DNA of 64,000 nt, taken from contig NC_092333.1 of assembly GCF_046630445.1 (NCBI RefSeq), positions 98,912,001-98,976,000 of the forward strand, in the 5' to 3' direction. A program made the position numbers and the translations under genes. Positions 47,726 through 59,517 of this stretch are shown here, piece by piece (position 1 is the stretch's first letter; each line of letters starts with the position of its first letter). The notes beneath the pieces were generated by a model. It was not told the DNA's origin. It was given only the letters and a program-made list of their open reading frames with translations, and ran no database searches. The DNA comes from Rutidosis leptorrhynchoides (lineage: Eukaryota > Streptophyta > Magnoliopsida > Asterales > Asteraceae).

Positions 47726-49592
47726 TGTAACAGACTGAAACCCGGGCTAGTTGTAAGTGGACTATTTTGCCCTTAGGGTTTTATTATGTGTTTTATATGT
47801 TTTTATTTTAATTATGTGAATAGTGTTATTTTATTATTTGATTAAGACCAGTTTGTGACAAGGGTTACAGAACAGGTTTTTTTTATTTAATTTGGACTCC
47901 GTTAGGGCCGCCTAACGAGGTACGAAAGATATCTGATAACTGATAAATATCCGTGTGTTGCACAGTGTGGGAATTAACCCAATTAAGTGACTAGTGTGCT
48001 GTATTTTCTTCCCATTTCTAGAAAATTCACCAAAACACCGTACCTTCATCCCTCCCACCTAACCAAACCCTAATTCCCCATTGTTGATCTTGAGCTCGAA
48101 TTGGTCTTGAAATCATGTTCTTTACACTCTACTGATTCTTTTAAGGTATGAATCATGAGCTTTCATGATCAATTTAGTGTTAAAATGGTGTTTTTAAGTG
48201 TATTTGTTCAAAAACTTGATTTTGTGTCAAAATCCATGGATTTGATGTTGTTATGGTCAAAACTTTGTGGGTTTATAGTCTATAACATGTAGTAATTGAG
48301 TTGTGGTAAGTTTTGGTGTCGGAAACGAGCTCTAGATCGAGTTTTGGTGAATTTAGCTTGAAGTCCGTAGGTTGTGTTCAGAATCTACAGATGATGAACA
48401 CAGTCGGCCGACTGTCGGTCGACAGTCGATCGACTGGCGAGTAAACCGACCGATTGAGTTTGATTTTCGGCCGATTGTGGATATACCAAATAAGTCGACC
48501 GATTGGGAAAGTCAGTCGACCGGTTGTGTCAACAGTCGACCGACTGTCTACGTCAGTCGACCGATTGAGGAGACAGTCGACCGACTGTGTGTCCAGGGTA
48601 GAATATTTTACCAAAGTGCCTTTTTCTAGCCGTTATGTTGCCCGTTTGTATTTTGGTGTTCAGGATGTAAATTTTGAAAGTGCATAAGTGTTAGGTGGAC
48701 TTTTAGCGGCGCTTTTTGTGACTGATTTTCTGTACTGTGCTGTTTTGTGTTAACGGACAGAAACTAACTTGATTTGCCTTATGTTCAGGTGATAAGGATA
48801 AGGAAGCCACTCAGTGATAGATTATCTGAGCTAGTTGCTGGTATTCGGTGAGTGGGTCTATCTCCGGATAGAGTTTAAGTAGCATATCCTGCTACTGTGG
48901 TTGACTCTTTTACCATGCATAGTGTAGAAATTGTCATGTTAGAATTAAATAGTATGCCTGATGTTGTATGTGAATTATGTGTACACTGTGTGAATGGCAC
49001 CAGTCGAGCCTAGGGAGACTGGGGACTCGAGACCGTGCCTAGGAGAGGTTAGAGTCCGTATGAGGTCAACCGTGCCTAGGGGAGGTTGGGTCCATAGGCT
49101 ACTGATTGTGGAGTAAAGTGTGAACGATGCATCCCCTGCATCTGGATAACTATACTGTGAATTGAGTAGCAGGGACTATCGGTAGACTCAGGCCCGATCA
49201 GCTGGGAGTCGTGTGCTCGTACAAGCCGCCGATCCTCGTATTGTCTTATTGTATGCTAGTTGGTAGTTAGCAAGTGTTGTTGTTAGTATATAGCTTGTGT
49301 GTGGCTTAAGCTATATCAGTTAGATAGATTCCATTCAAATAGCGGTGCGCTAATCCCCCACATATTCTCCTCTTGCAGGTTTAGGTACTGCTAGTCGGGA
49401 TGGGTGTTGTTGCAGAAGACATGTTTGACAACCCAACTCTGATGTGGACTTTTGTATAAATAATGTTTTATGATAACGTAACACCGTGGTGTAAACTTAA
49501 ACTTAATTACATGGATTAAAATAATGACATGACCTATACTGTGTTTATTAATAAAGTCTTCCGCTGTGTATAAAAAAATGGCCGGTGTTACA
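47726..49592 (+). mobile_element. 5' LTR of plus-strand Ty3/Gypsy element E (1.87 kb)
   Basis: Starts TGTAACAGACTGAAACCCGG at 47726 and ends CCGGTGTTACA at 49592, three bases before the primer-binding site. It contains the palindrome array (48401-48587) and a short direct duplication around CCGTGCCTAGGRGAGGTT (49032-49090). No ORF in it looks real. The 3' LTR must lie right of the window beyond A2. Confidence 0.8.
48401..48587. repeat. Nine-site palindrome array, CAGTCGNNCGACTG type
   Basis: Fourteen-base sites start at 48401, 48423, 48443, 48464, 48492, 48513, 48533, 48554 and 48574. Intervals are 22, 20, 21, 28, 21, 20, 21 and 20. The first two (CAGTCGGCCGACTG and CAGTCGATCGACTG) are perfect palindromes; the rest keep the CGNNCG core, with ACTG often changed to ATTG. 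Confidence 0.85.
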
Positions 49593-49595
49593 AGT

Positions 49596-49607
49596 TGGTA
49601 TCAGAGC
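49596..49607 (+). other. Primer-binding site of element E (tRNA-iMet)
   Basis: TGGTATCAGAGC, three bases after the LTR end. Confidence 0.9.
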
Positions 49608-49777
49608 AAGGTTTGGCAGCAAATACGTGCGCGTATTTTGTTCCCAAACCCTGAGGCAAGTCAAACATGTCTGTGGGATTGGGGGGCTAAGTAAAAAATA
49701 GGATATACGTGTGCTAGTTGTGCTTGAACTAACTGATATCCACTAAACTTTTGTGTAAGCTGTTTTGTAGCACAGGT

Positions 49778-51368
49778 ATGGCTGATAGAAACGCAACTGG
49801 CCCATCCAATCCCGGAACATTCAGAGCACCAGAAGAGGGTGTTGAGTCTGATGATGATCAGAATAGTTACATCCTTCAGTTAGAAAGCAAGCTAAAAGAG
49901 GCTGAAGACAAAATTAATGAGCTTGAATTAGCGAGGCATTCTAGAAATGATGATACACCACCTGGATTCCCAACTGCGCAATCCCATATGATACCTAATG
50001 TGCACCAAAACCATTTTCAGAATTAAATACCTAACCAATACTATATGCCACAGCAAAACACTTTTACTTACCAAAATCCCATGATGATGAATCCATACCA
50101 AATGCAAATGTTCCAACAACCTTACATGCAACCACCCAAAAAGTGTACTTATAAGAACTTCTGTGATTGCAAACCCTCTGAGTTTTCTGGAAGTACTGAT
50201 CCGACTGTAACTCTCAATTGGTTGCGAGAAATTAAAAGGGTATTTGAAGCGAATCAGTGTGAACCTGAGTTGAAAGTAACATATGCTAGTCGACTGTTGA
50301 AAGGTAGGGCTATGATTTGGTGGGATTCTTTGATTTCCAGTATACCGAAAGAGCAAGTGAGTATGATCACATGGTAGCAGTTTCATGGGAAGGTGTGTAA
50401 ACAGTATTGTAATCCGTTTGATATGAACCGAATCAAGACTGAGTTTCTTAAAATGAAGATGACACCTCAAATGACGATCGATGAGGTAGTAGAGAAGTAT
50501 ATGGATAAATTGAGGTTTGTACAACAATGGGTGCCAGACGAAGCGTCTCGTATCCAGCATTTTGTTAATATCATTTTGCCAGAGTACCGAACTTTTGTTA
50601 GAACAGCTACATCATTGTCTCAAGCTGTTGTGATGGCTAAGATGGTAGAAAGTGATGTTCAGGCTGCCAGAAACAGAATGTTTGGTAATGTGCTACAACA
50701 AGGTGGGCAAGTATCTGGTCAATCAGGATCTAAATCCAAGAAGTCTAGTGGATTTAAATCGAAGGGTAAAAGTGGTCAGAGTAGTTCTGGGTCTGGATCA
50801 GGTAAAGGAAATTGGTATCACACATGTCAATCTTCTCATAGTGGTCAGTGTTCTGAAGCTACAAGAAGATGTTTAAAGTGTGGTGTTGTTGGGCATGAGT
50901 CTTCAGCATGTCCATATCCGAATAGTGTGTGTTGGAGTTGTCACAAACCAGGGCATCGTGCAGTTAGTTATCCGTCGAAGAGTGGTAGTTCCGGGGCAGG
51001 GTCAGGGGCGCGTTCGGCATCAGCCGGAGGGTAAACTGCCTCGAGTGGTCAGAAGAGGAAGAACCCTCCAACAGCAGAGGCTAGAGCTTTTCAGATGTCG
51101 GTTGAGAATGTTGTGGCAACCGACGAAGTGATCACCGGTATGTTTCTAATCAACTCAATACCTGCTCGTGTATTGTTTGATTGTGGTGCCAATAGATGTT
51201 TTATGTCCCTAGATTTCTGTGCTAAGTTGAAATTACCAGTTACAGTGCTACCCAAGCCGGTTAGTGTAGAAGTAGCCGATGGTAAGATCACACCCGTCAC
51301 AACATATGTGTCTGGGGTTGGTATAGAGATCGAAGGGAAGTCTTTCCCGGTGACTTGTTTAGTGTTAC
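49778..51368 (+). pseudogene. Gag and protease start of element E, cut by A2
   Basis: ATG at 49778 opens a single frame with an N-terminal coiled-coil-like stretch (SYILQLESKLKEAEDKINELE). The capsid core has CTYKNFCDCKPSEFSGSTDP and GRAMIWWDSL. Two knuckles follow, CLKCGVVGHESSAC and CWSCHKPGHRAVSY (final Cys replaced by Tyr). The protease start has VLFDCGANRCFMS, with Cys where Thr or Ser is usual. In-frame stops lie at 50024-50026, 50375-50377 and 51032-51034. The frame is ended at 51369 by insertion of the A2 LTR; the rest of pol must lie right of the window. Confidence 0.8.
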
Positions 51369-53376
51369 TGATGTCGTGTGAGGTGTATATAAAATAGCTA
51401 TATTTTTACTACGAAATACTATTAAATACGATACAATTTTACACAAGATATTTATTTATTTAGAGAATGGATATACTTAAACCTTGCTACAATACTTATA
51501 GGCAGTGTACCTAATCATACAGTAGTGTAGTTTTTAGTAAGTCCGGTTCGTTCCACAGGGAATCTTTTTAAACAAAGCTTAACGCTATATTAGTTTACTT
51601 TTATAAAAATACAAATATATATATATATATATATATATAAGTAATATTATTATTATAAAGGGGGGTTTTTACCGTTTAATGACCGGTTTGTCGATTTTAA
51701 AACTTTAGTCGCAGTTAAAACCAAATGTAAAATATTAAAAATAAATACAAGACTTAAATTAAAGCATAAAGTAAATAACGATAATGAAATTGCGAATAAT
51801 AAAAGTGCGATAAAATAAACTTGCGATAATTAAAAAGTACGATAATTAAAAGTGCAATTAAATACAATAACAATAAAAATGCGATAATTAGAAGTGCAAT
51901 TAAATATAAAATAAAGGAAATTAAATATGAAATAAAAGAATTATGCTTATTTAAACTTCCGTAATCATGATGTTTGACGTGTTGATTTTAGTTTTATGCC
52001 CATGGGTTAATTGTCCTTTGTCCTGGATTATTTAATATGTCCGTCTGGTTTTTGTCCATAACAGTCCATCGGTCATAAATTTAAAGTGCGAGTGTCCTCG
52101 TCAAATTATCCTTATACCCGAAGTCAAATATTCCAACTAATTGGGGACTTAAACTGTAACAAGATTTTAATACTTTGTTTAATAATTACACCAGGATGTC
52201 GACTGAGTGTAATCCAAGGTTTTAATATTTTGTTATCAATTATACCAAGTGTCCTTGTACATAATTTCACCCCTGTTTTAATTATTCTAGTGACTATTAA
52301 TCCATTCCCGTGTCCGGTTAAATGAACGATTATTCGTACATATAAATACCCCGCCCATCGTGTCCGATTGAGTGTATATGGTAATTTATAGGGACGCCCA
52401 ATTGTAAATCTTTATATTAACATTAACAAACTATCATTTAGTTAAACAAATATAAAGCCCATTAATAGCCCATAGTCTAATTTCCACAAGTGTCGTTCTT
52501 TTGTCCAAACCCCAATTATGGTACAAAGCCCAATTACCCAATTTTAGTAATTAGCCCAACATCATGATTACTTCGGATTAAATAAGCATAATAATAATTT
52601 AGCTACGAGACATTAAATTAAAAAGGTTGAACATAACTTACAATGATTAAAAATAGCGTAGCGTTACACGGACAGAATTTCGACTTACACCCTTACAATA
52701 TTCGCTAACATACCCTTATTATTAGAATTATAATTAAAATTAAAATTAAAATATAAATTATATATATATATTTTACGTATATATGAGAGAAGAGAAAGAT
52801 AGATTCCTATTTTTGGTGCACCAAAGCTCGATTTTTATAGGCATGTGGGCTGGAACTGGGGCTCATGCGATCGCATGGATTTATGCCTTCCAGGCCATGC
52901 GATCGCATGACCAGCTGGGGAGGCTCATATTTGGTTATTTTCTTCTGCCGACGGTTTTATAAATAATATAATATATTAAATAATTATAAGAATTATTTAA
53001 ATATTATATTATATTTATGTGCATAGTTGACTTGTAATTTTTAGTCCGTTGCGTCGAGCGTTGAGAGTTGACTCTGGTCCCGGTTCCGGATTTTCGAACG
53101 TCCTTGCGTACAATTTTATATTTTGTACTTTGCGTTTTGAATATTGTACTCTTGTAATTTCGAGACGTTTCTTATCAATAATTGGAACCTCTTGGATTGT
53201 ATTTTGTACTTTTGAGCTTTTTGGTCGTTTGCGTCTTCAATTCGTCGAATCTGTCTTTTGTCTTCACCTTTTATTATTTAAACGAATATCACTTGTAAAT
53301 AGAACAATTGCAACTAAAAGCTTGTCTTTCTTGAGGAATAATGCTATGAAATATATGTTCGTTTTTAGCATTATCA
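51369..53376 (-). mobile_element. 3' LTR of A2 (2.0 kb)
   Basis: The minus strand begins TGATAATGCTAAAAACG at 53376 and ends at 51369, homologous to the A1 LTR throughout. It contains a palindrome pair (52864-52909) and the same TGCGATAATTAAAAG-like short repeats. Confidence 0.88.
52864..52909. repeat. Paired 14-bp palindromes, 32-bp pitch (A2 LTR)
   Basis: Perfect CATGCGATCGCATG at 52864-52877 and 52896-52909, with an 18-base spacer different in sequence from that of A1. Confidence 0.9.
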
Positions 53377-53380
53377 AATA

Positions 53381-53391
53381 TTCCCACACTT
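53381..53391 (-). other. Polypurine tract of A2
   Basis: The minus strand reads AAGTGTGGGAA, four bases before the 3' LTR start; the expected plus-strand priming site. Similar boxes recur at 54767-54777, 55116-55126 and about 59508-59518, and in A1 at 7717-7727. Confidence 0.75.
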
Positions 53392-55599
53392 GAGCGTTGC
53401 TTGTCCTCAAGCAATATTGTCTTGAAATACTAGAATCACTTCTTTATTCTTCACACTTTGTACATCAGTGATTTCTATACGGCGGTATAAACAATGATAG
53501 TAACGATAGAACCATGGTTAAAGGTGGGTGTGTCATCTACAATTGCCTCGGGTTTAGGTCAACGACACTTGCAATCAAATAGCCGATTTACTTTCGGTTT
53601 CCAAAGCAAAGTGCACATTTGAAAGGCGGTTTACAGTCCCACATGACTATGAAAATGTAGATCCTTAAGGAAATTGGATCTTTATGAAAATATTTGATCT
53701 TTTGAAAATTCAATCTAGCTTTTACCCTAGATAAGTTTTCCGGAATAACCCTTCACCGGTGTTTGCAAAATATTTTTGTGGGTTTGGTGGGTTTCAGATT
53801 TGAAAATTTTAGCTCAAAACTTGCGGTTTTGTGTCACCCACTTGCTAACCTTGTATTAGGAAAGCGACACGTCCAATTTACTTGTCCCGTATATTACCTT
53901 TCGATAAACTACCGTCCGGTTGTAAAGGAAAGCGTTGAACAAGCAACTGTTAAGGCAATGTCCCCTGACATGCTTTTAATTATGGTCTATAACGTGTCGG
54001 ACGCAATTACTATCCTTGGTAGGAGCAATAGTAAAGCTCACCCTTATAATTTTCTGGCACAAGGTCTTGTCTTTGACCATGCTATGCAACCACCGTTCTT
54101 ACGGTTGACACCCGATTTGGTTCAGGTGACCTAATGAATTTCAGGTGAATTCCTAGGATTTTACGTTCAATGGTAATGAACGCATTGAAAATGGGTTTTC
54201 AGAAAACAAATCGGTTTTAATTTGATCAAAATATTTTCTCGTTCAAGCTCGAGTTTAGATATCATCGAATTCCATGAGTTTGTAATTCTCAATCTTTAAA
54301 GTCAATCTCAAGGATTGAGTAATATCAGTCTTAAAAGCTGATTTTTAATCTTTAAGGAGATTATCCTTTCTGGGGGTCTGATTCATTAGTCTTATCAAGC
54401 TAATTTGCACGGCGCCCTCCTCATTTTACGAGATAGATCCTCTCATGGTTAGGATAAGTCTGACCACTTGGCGACCCTGTTTGATGCTGAGGTCCGTGGA
54501 TTTCCAGCTGATTTTAGAGATGACTTTTCTAGATTTTTCGTCAACCTACAGCAGGTCTAGACGACAACTTCTTGACCTAAATCAAGAAGCGCGTGTCTTT
54601 TTCGGAAGACTTTACTTCCTTTTAATGATGGAATTGATTCATCGTGTAGATCCATCTCTTCTTTTCTTTCATCGGGTAAAATGGTTTAGTTTAGTCCAAA
54701 GCAAAAGTATTTTCAGTTATTTGTTACAGATATATGTGACATATGTTTAAGATAACTTGGTAAATTTTCCCACACTTGGCTTTTATTTTCCTTTTTATAG
54801 TCCTCTATTCCATTTTAAATGAATTTCAACATTTTGGTTTGTTTCTCAATTTATGTCCTTTTCGAGGTTACAATAATTTCGGTGTTAACACCTAGTTTTA
54901 TCGTTCATAAATATGTATAAACATGATTTTGAGTTCATTTAATTGAAAATTTTGAAAAATTTTACTAGAATTGGGTAGTCAGTATATAAGACTAGGGCTG
55001 TTCTTTATTATCAGAGAGCACTAGATTCTAATACAACTACTACGTTGCTAGTATTTTTAATGGTAACCAAGTGTATAAAGATAAAAATTTTAAAAATTCG
55101 AAAGAATTTAACCCCTTCCCACACTTAAGATCTTGCAATGCCCTCATTTGCAAGAAATCAGTACAATTTAAATTATTGAGGGTGATTAGCGTAGAAATGA
55201 TTAAATTTTACCAAAGTTTCCAAACATATTGGCGTTTGTTTGCTGAATGATAAATGGTGCATATCATTTGTTCATTTCGTCTGTTGTTACATCACATTTA
55301 TTTGTCATCTTGTCGTCAAAATTAGTAGCTTTTGCTGAACTTAATGCCAGTCTTTGAAAATGCGCTGTTTTACCCTGTTTTGTACAATCGACAATATACA
55401 TACATACAAATATAATTATGCACGGCAATTTGAAATGGGACTTAATATCCCACTTTCAAATTCTAAATATGAAATATTAGTACACAATAATAATGAAATA
55501 ATAAAAATTACACAAATATATCCAATAACATAAGTTTAAACATGAAAAAGTCAAAAGATAAAAACATAATAATCATAAAAATAACCAAATGGAACTAAA
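53392..55599. other. Spacer between env-like ORF and PPT of A2, with antisense ORFs
   Basis: No sense ORF is seen. On the plus strand (antisense to the element) an open stretch of 123 codons lies at 53763-54134 (HPLANLVLGKRHVQFTCPVY region, ending before a donor-like CAG|GTGACC) and one of about 100 codons at 54445-54750. The first has no ATG at its opening, so it would need splicing or an upstream start. Extra antisense ORFs are known in some Tat/Athila-like plant elements. Two PPT-like boxes also lie here (54767 and 55116). Confidence 0.4.
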
Positions 55600-57120
55600 T
55601 CAGTCTGGATAGGGGTTCCAGTTCATCTCATCGGGTGGGTTCCATTGTTGGTTATAGGTGTTCTGATAGGCTTGGTTATAGTCATACCGGTTAAAGGGTG
55701 GTCGGATATCGGGGCTATGTGGCGGAAAATGAGCAGGTCGAGTAGGTACATAGTTATTTGGTACCTGATATGATAGCTGGCTCATGATTTGGTGCTGATG
55801 AACTAACCAGCTATCGTGTTGGCGTCGCCTATAATCCTCGTATACTCGCTCGGAGTTCCACTGCTCATACATACTATGTCTTGCAGCGTTCGTCATTGCT
55901 TCCTCATCTATACGAATGTGGACGTCAAGAATAGCATCTCGAAAGACATCCCTAATGTCTTCCGCCTCCTCCATTTCCTCGTCTGAGCCTCTCTCTACCT
56001 GAGGATGAGATCCCTCATAGGGTACTGCCTGGTTACGTCTACTTTTCAATACCTTAGCACCCACATAAACTTTCAATCCTAAGGGCTCAACCTGTTCTCT
56101 ACAAATGTGTAATGGACCCCCTTGGTTCCTATCAACACCTAAATACTCTCCAATGAGAGTAACAAAAATACCTCCTCCTATTATACTCCCGTCCTGCATT
56201 CCCTCTACCATTTTAGATAAATAAAAAGCAACACAGTAAGGGATATTGACAAAGCTTCTAGGATCCCGAATACACTTTAGGTAGAATAAATCATATAAGG
56301 TAATTTTTTCTTTATTATGACCTCTTTGTGTAATCGAGTTAGCCAAAAATCTATGAATAATACGAAGCTCGGCTCTGTCAATATGTGTATAGGAGTGTCC
56401 TCCTGCTCGTGTAAAAACATCAAAATGTGACATACGCCTCCAAATGGCGTCAACGTCAAAGTTACTATCTACCCGTTCACCATAATGAATCAAGTTTGTA
56501 CAATCGGGTAATAGCAACTCACCAGGAGTATATATCTGTAAGGCCCTGGCCATGTCCAGCATGGACATTCTGTACATCCTACCGCCAAGGATAAACCTAA
56601 GAAATCTTCTATCATCTATCCTAACTATATTTGTATCAAGTGATACAATACTCATCAACTCAACACACCATTCCTTATATACAGGTCTACGAATGGTGAA
56701 AAGACGTTCCCAATCTGTAAAAGAAGAACTGCCATACCTTTGAACTAAAAGCTATCTAACACGGTCAGCTAGATGGACCGTTTCCAAAGGGGCCCAATCA
56801 ATTACCCTTGGCACCTCTACATTTTTTGTTACCAATTTGAATTTGTTCCTTTGATATGTCTCGTAATCTCTCCATCTTCTATCAAATCTCAGATTAGGAT
56901 GTAGAGTGTGCTCAGGAATCGTTGGGAATTCTACTGGCGGCCTCATTGGGAATACTATGAATTCATCAACAAACTGTACTGGATCATAATAAGGTATGTG
57001 CTGATCAGGCTGTTGTTGTTCCTGTTGTTGTTCTTGTTCGTGTTGCATTTCTGGTTCTGGTTCTGGTGCTGGTGCTGGTCGTCTAGATGATGATGCTCCT
57101 GAACCTCCAGTATCGGCTCT
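55600..57120 (-). pseudogene. Env-like Athila ORF of A2, one stop
   Basis: About 506 codons in one frame with a single TAG at 56750-56752. It begins with a Ser/Pro/Glu/Gln-rich stretch, then DRRWRDYETYQRNKFKL, a conserved central domain (RFLRFILGGRMYRMSMLDMA, GGHSYTHIDRAELRIIHRFL, LYDLFYLKC, YCVAFYLSKMVEGMQ), and a Tyr/Pro/Asn-rich tail. This resembles the family annotated as Athila ORF1/putative plant transposon protein; it holds the env position but I see no signal peptide or clear membrane segment, so an envelope role is doubtful. No ATG opens the conserved start; an acceptor-like TTTTACAG ending at 57121 precedes it. Confidence 0.7.
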
Positions 57121-58912
57121 CTGTAAAACACATTAAATACAAAAATTGTGCATCCAAATATGCATTAGTGTTAGCAAAATAACAACTTAAAACAATCACT
57201 ATAACATGTTAAATCAAAATTAAACTTATACACATTTTCACAATTTTTCACAATTCTACACTTTTCAAATAAGCACATATGAAAATGTATACAAAATTCA
57301 TAAGCATTTAACTCAAATAACATGTCAAAATATTCATTACTAATAATTAAACAAGTCTCAAATGGAAAATATATCAAATTAATCAAGTTCATGAATTTTG
57401 GACTTAAAAAGTCCACTTTAATATCCAAAAATCATGTTTAGGATCATTGTTTGGATCATTTAACTATCTAAACATGTTACACTACTCAATTTAGCAATAA
57501 TTCATGACAAAAATCGGCCATAACCTGTTTATATCAAAAAGTCCCAAATTGCTCAAGAACACAAACCCTAGATTTCTAAATTTTTTGAAGTTTTTGGCTT
57601 CAAATCATGTTAAATAGCATCAATCTAGGTTATACATGCATATAATACTAACAATTTAACACTAATTACACTAGAGATTAACAAAATTGCATTAGGTAAA
57701 AAATTGGTAATTATCACAAAAACTAGGAATTTATAGAGTTTAGGGGTGTAATTTTTACCAATTTGCTGAAGAATGAGAATCTAGGCATGATTAGAGCAAG
57801 AAAAATGACGAATTACGGTGAATTTTGGCGAAATTTGGTGAAGATTTGAGAGTTTTTTCGGGTGTATGTGTGTGTTTTGTGTGAAGAACAGACCCGCTGC
57901 TGTATTTGTTTCTGACCTGCATTTGGTCCCCATGCGATCGCATGGGTTCCAAGTGCAAACCCCATGCGATCGCATGGGGTGCCGGCTACAGTGTTTTCAG
58001 CTTTTTTTTTTTTTTTATATAAAACCTTATGCTTTATAAAACTTATAATTAATTAAATTTTAAAAATTTTGTTTTCCTTTAGGAGCGAGGGCGTTTCGGA
58101 TCGTTGTCCTAGTCTGTCCCTCGACAAAATTTTAAAATTTGTCAAATCAAAGCGCGGTTTTTAAAAGTAAAGATTTTTGGGTTTTTTAATGTTTTTGGCA
58201 TACTTTAATTCAATAAGATTAAAAATAATGATAATAAAAGTTCTCGTCCCTCCCTCGGGTAAAGCAATTTCGGTTCAAAGACCTAGTCTTCAACTTACGA
58301 CGAATTTTAAAAATCATATTTTTAACTTAATGAGATAAAGTAAATTTTTGTTTTTAAATTCACACAACTTAAATATAAAATTCAAAATTACTATTAAAAA
58401 TTCACACCAAACTTAAAATTTGAAATGCATAAAATTAAAAATTCATATTTTAAAAATTAAAAATTCACACCAAACTTAATTTAAAAATTCAAATATTTAC
58501 AATTTTAAAAATATTGTTTTTACAAAGTTTACAATATTAATTTAAGATTTAAATATTAATTTAAAAACATGGTAAAAATAAAATTAAAAATCTTTTTGGC
58601 TTTTTATCCCACTTTAATCAATCAAATATTATCAAAAATATGCGCCCCTCTTTTCGGTAAAGTAATTTCGGTTCCAAGACCTAATTTAACTCATGACGAA
58701 TTTTTGAAATATTTTGGGTTGATTGATTAAAGATATTTATACCTTAAGAATAAACGTTAAATTGCGCAGTGATGTAATAAATTTTTGAATGATATCAATA
58801 ATTTCGGTCGCCAAACCTAATTTTATTCAATACCAATTTAATACTTTATAGCGAACAAATTAGCGTTTATTATCAAAAGGTTAAAAAAAAAAAAAAAACT
58901 GTACAAACATAC
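57121..58912 (-). other. Putative intron / pol-env spacer of A2
   Basis: Donor-like CAG|GTATGT with the junction at 58913/58912, and acceptor-like TTTTACAG ending at 57121. It corresponds to 5360-7121 of A1. No ORF; contains a palindrome pair. Confidence 0.5.
57931..57976. repeat. Paired 14-bp palindromes, 32-bp pitch (A2 spacer)
   Basis: Perfect CATGCGATCGCATG at 57931-57944 and 57963-57976, with an 18-base spacer. Confidence 0.9.
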
Positions 58913-58928
58913 CTGTGAAATAGATTTC

Positions 58929-59345
58929 TTAGTTATATGATCTATTCCATTCATAAGATAGTCGGTTTAATTGGTTTTCCATAGCTACATAGGCGTAACC
59001 TCTAGCATTCAGTGTCTTTTCTTCTAAACATATGAACGGTCCGTCTCTGCATAAAGTAACAAATTCGGTGTTTGAATAGGTTTGATTATTTGAACATTTA
59101 CCTCCATGTGACCATTTTCCGCATTTGTGACATCTTTCTAGGTGTCGTGCTCTTCTTTTTGCTGCGGATTTTGATTTTCCTTTACCAAATTGTAACTTAT
59201 TATCTTCGCATCTGGATTCTTTTCTAACTCTGTCCAATCTTTCTCTGATTACTAATACTAATTCACTCGGAAGTGTGTCATTATTACGTTTAGTGATCAA
59301 AGCGTGTAGCATTAGACCATGGTTTAGTTCACAGGCAGTCTTCAT
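58929..59345 (-). CDS. Zinc-knuckle ORF downstream of integrase (A2)
   Basis: 138 intact codons, co-linear with the A1 ORF. Basic patch GKGKSKSAAKRRARH precedes C72-x2-C75-x4-H80-x3-C84 (CHKCGKWSHGGKC). The conserved tail includes TEFVTLCRDGPF and GYAYVAMENQ. The first 50 and last 8 residues are the most diverged from A1. The stop lies 16 bases before the putative splice donor. Not a known enzyme; nucleic-acid binding is the simplest guess. Confidence 0.6.
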   Translation of the reverse strand: MKTACELNHGLMLHALITKRNNDTLPSELVLVIRERLDRVRKESRCEDNKLQFGKGKSKSAAKRRARHLERCHKCGKWSHGGKCSNNQTYSNTEFVTLCRDGPFICLEEKTLNARGYAYVAMENQLNRLSYEWNRSYN

Positions 59346-59517
59346 TTCGTAAAAACCTAAAAAAAATAAAAATTCAGAATGGGGGGAGAAGACTAGTTCT
59401 TTAGGGTCTGCTAGGGAAAGACCATTCGGGTTCCATTTTTGAGAACTACACGAAAACAGACAATCTAACTCTAACAGAAATACATATTATCCTTTAAAGA
59501 CTTGATTCTCCCCACAC

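Noticed and set aside
48401..48587. CRISPR-like array
   Set aside because: Repeats are 14-bp palindromes with 6-8 (once 14) base gaps inside a plant LTR; no CRISPR features.
49928..50560. 210-codon ORF antisense to element E gag
   Set aside because: Mirror of the gag frame with no domain of its own.
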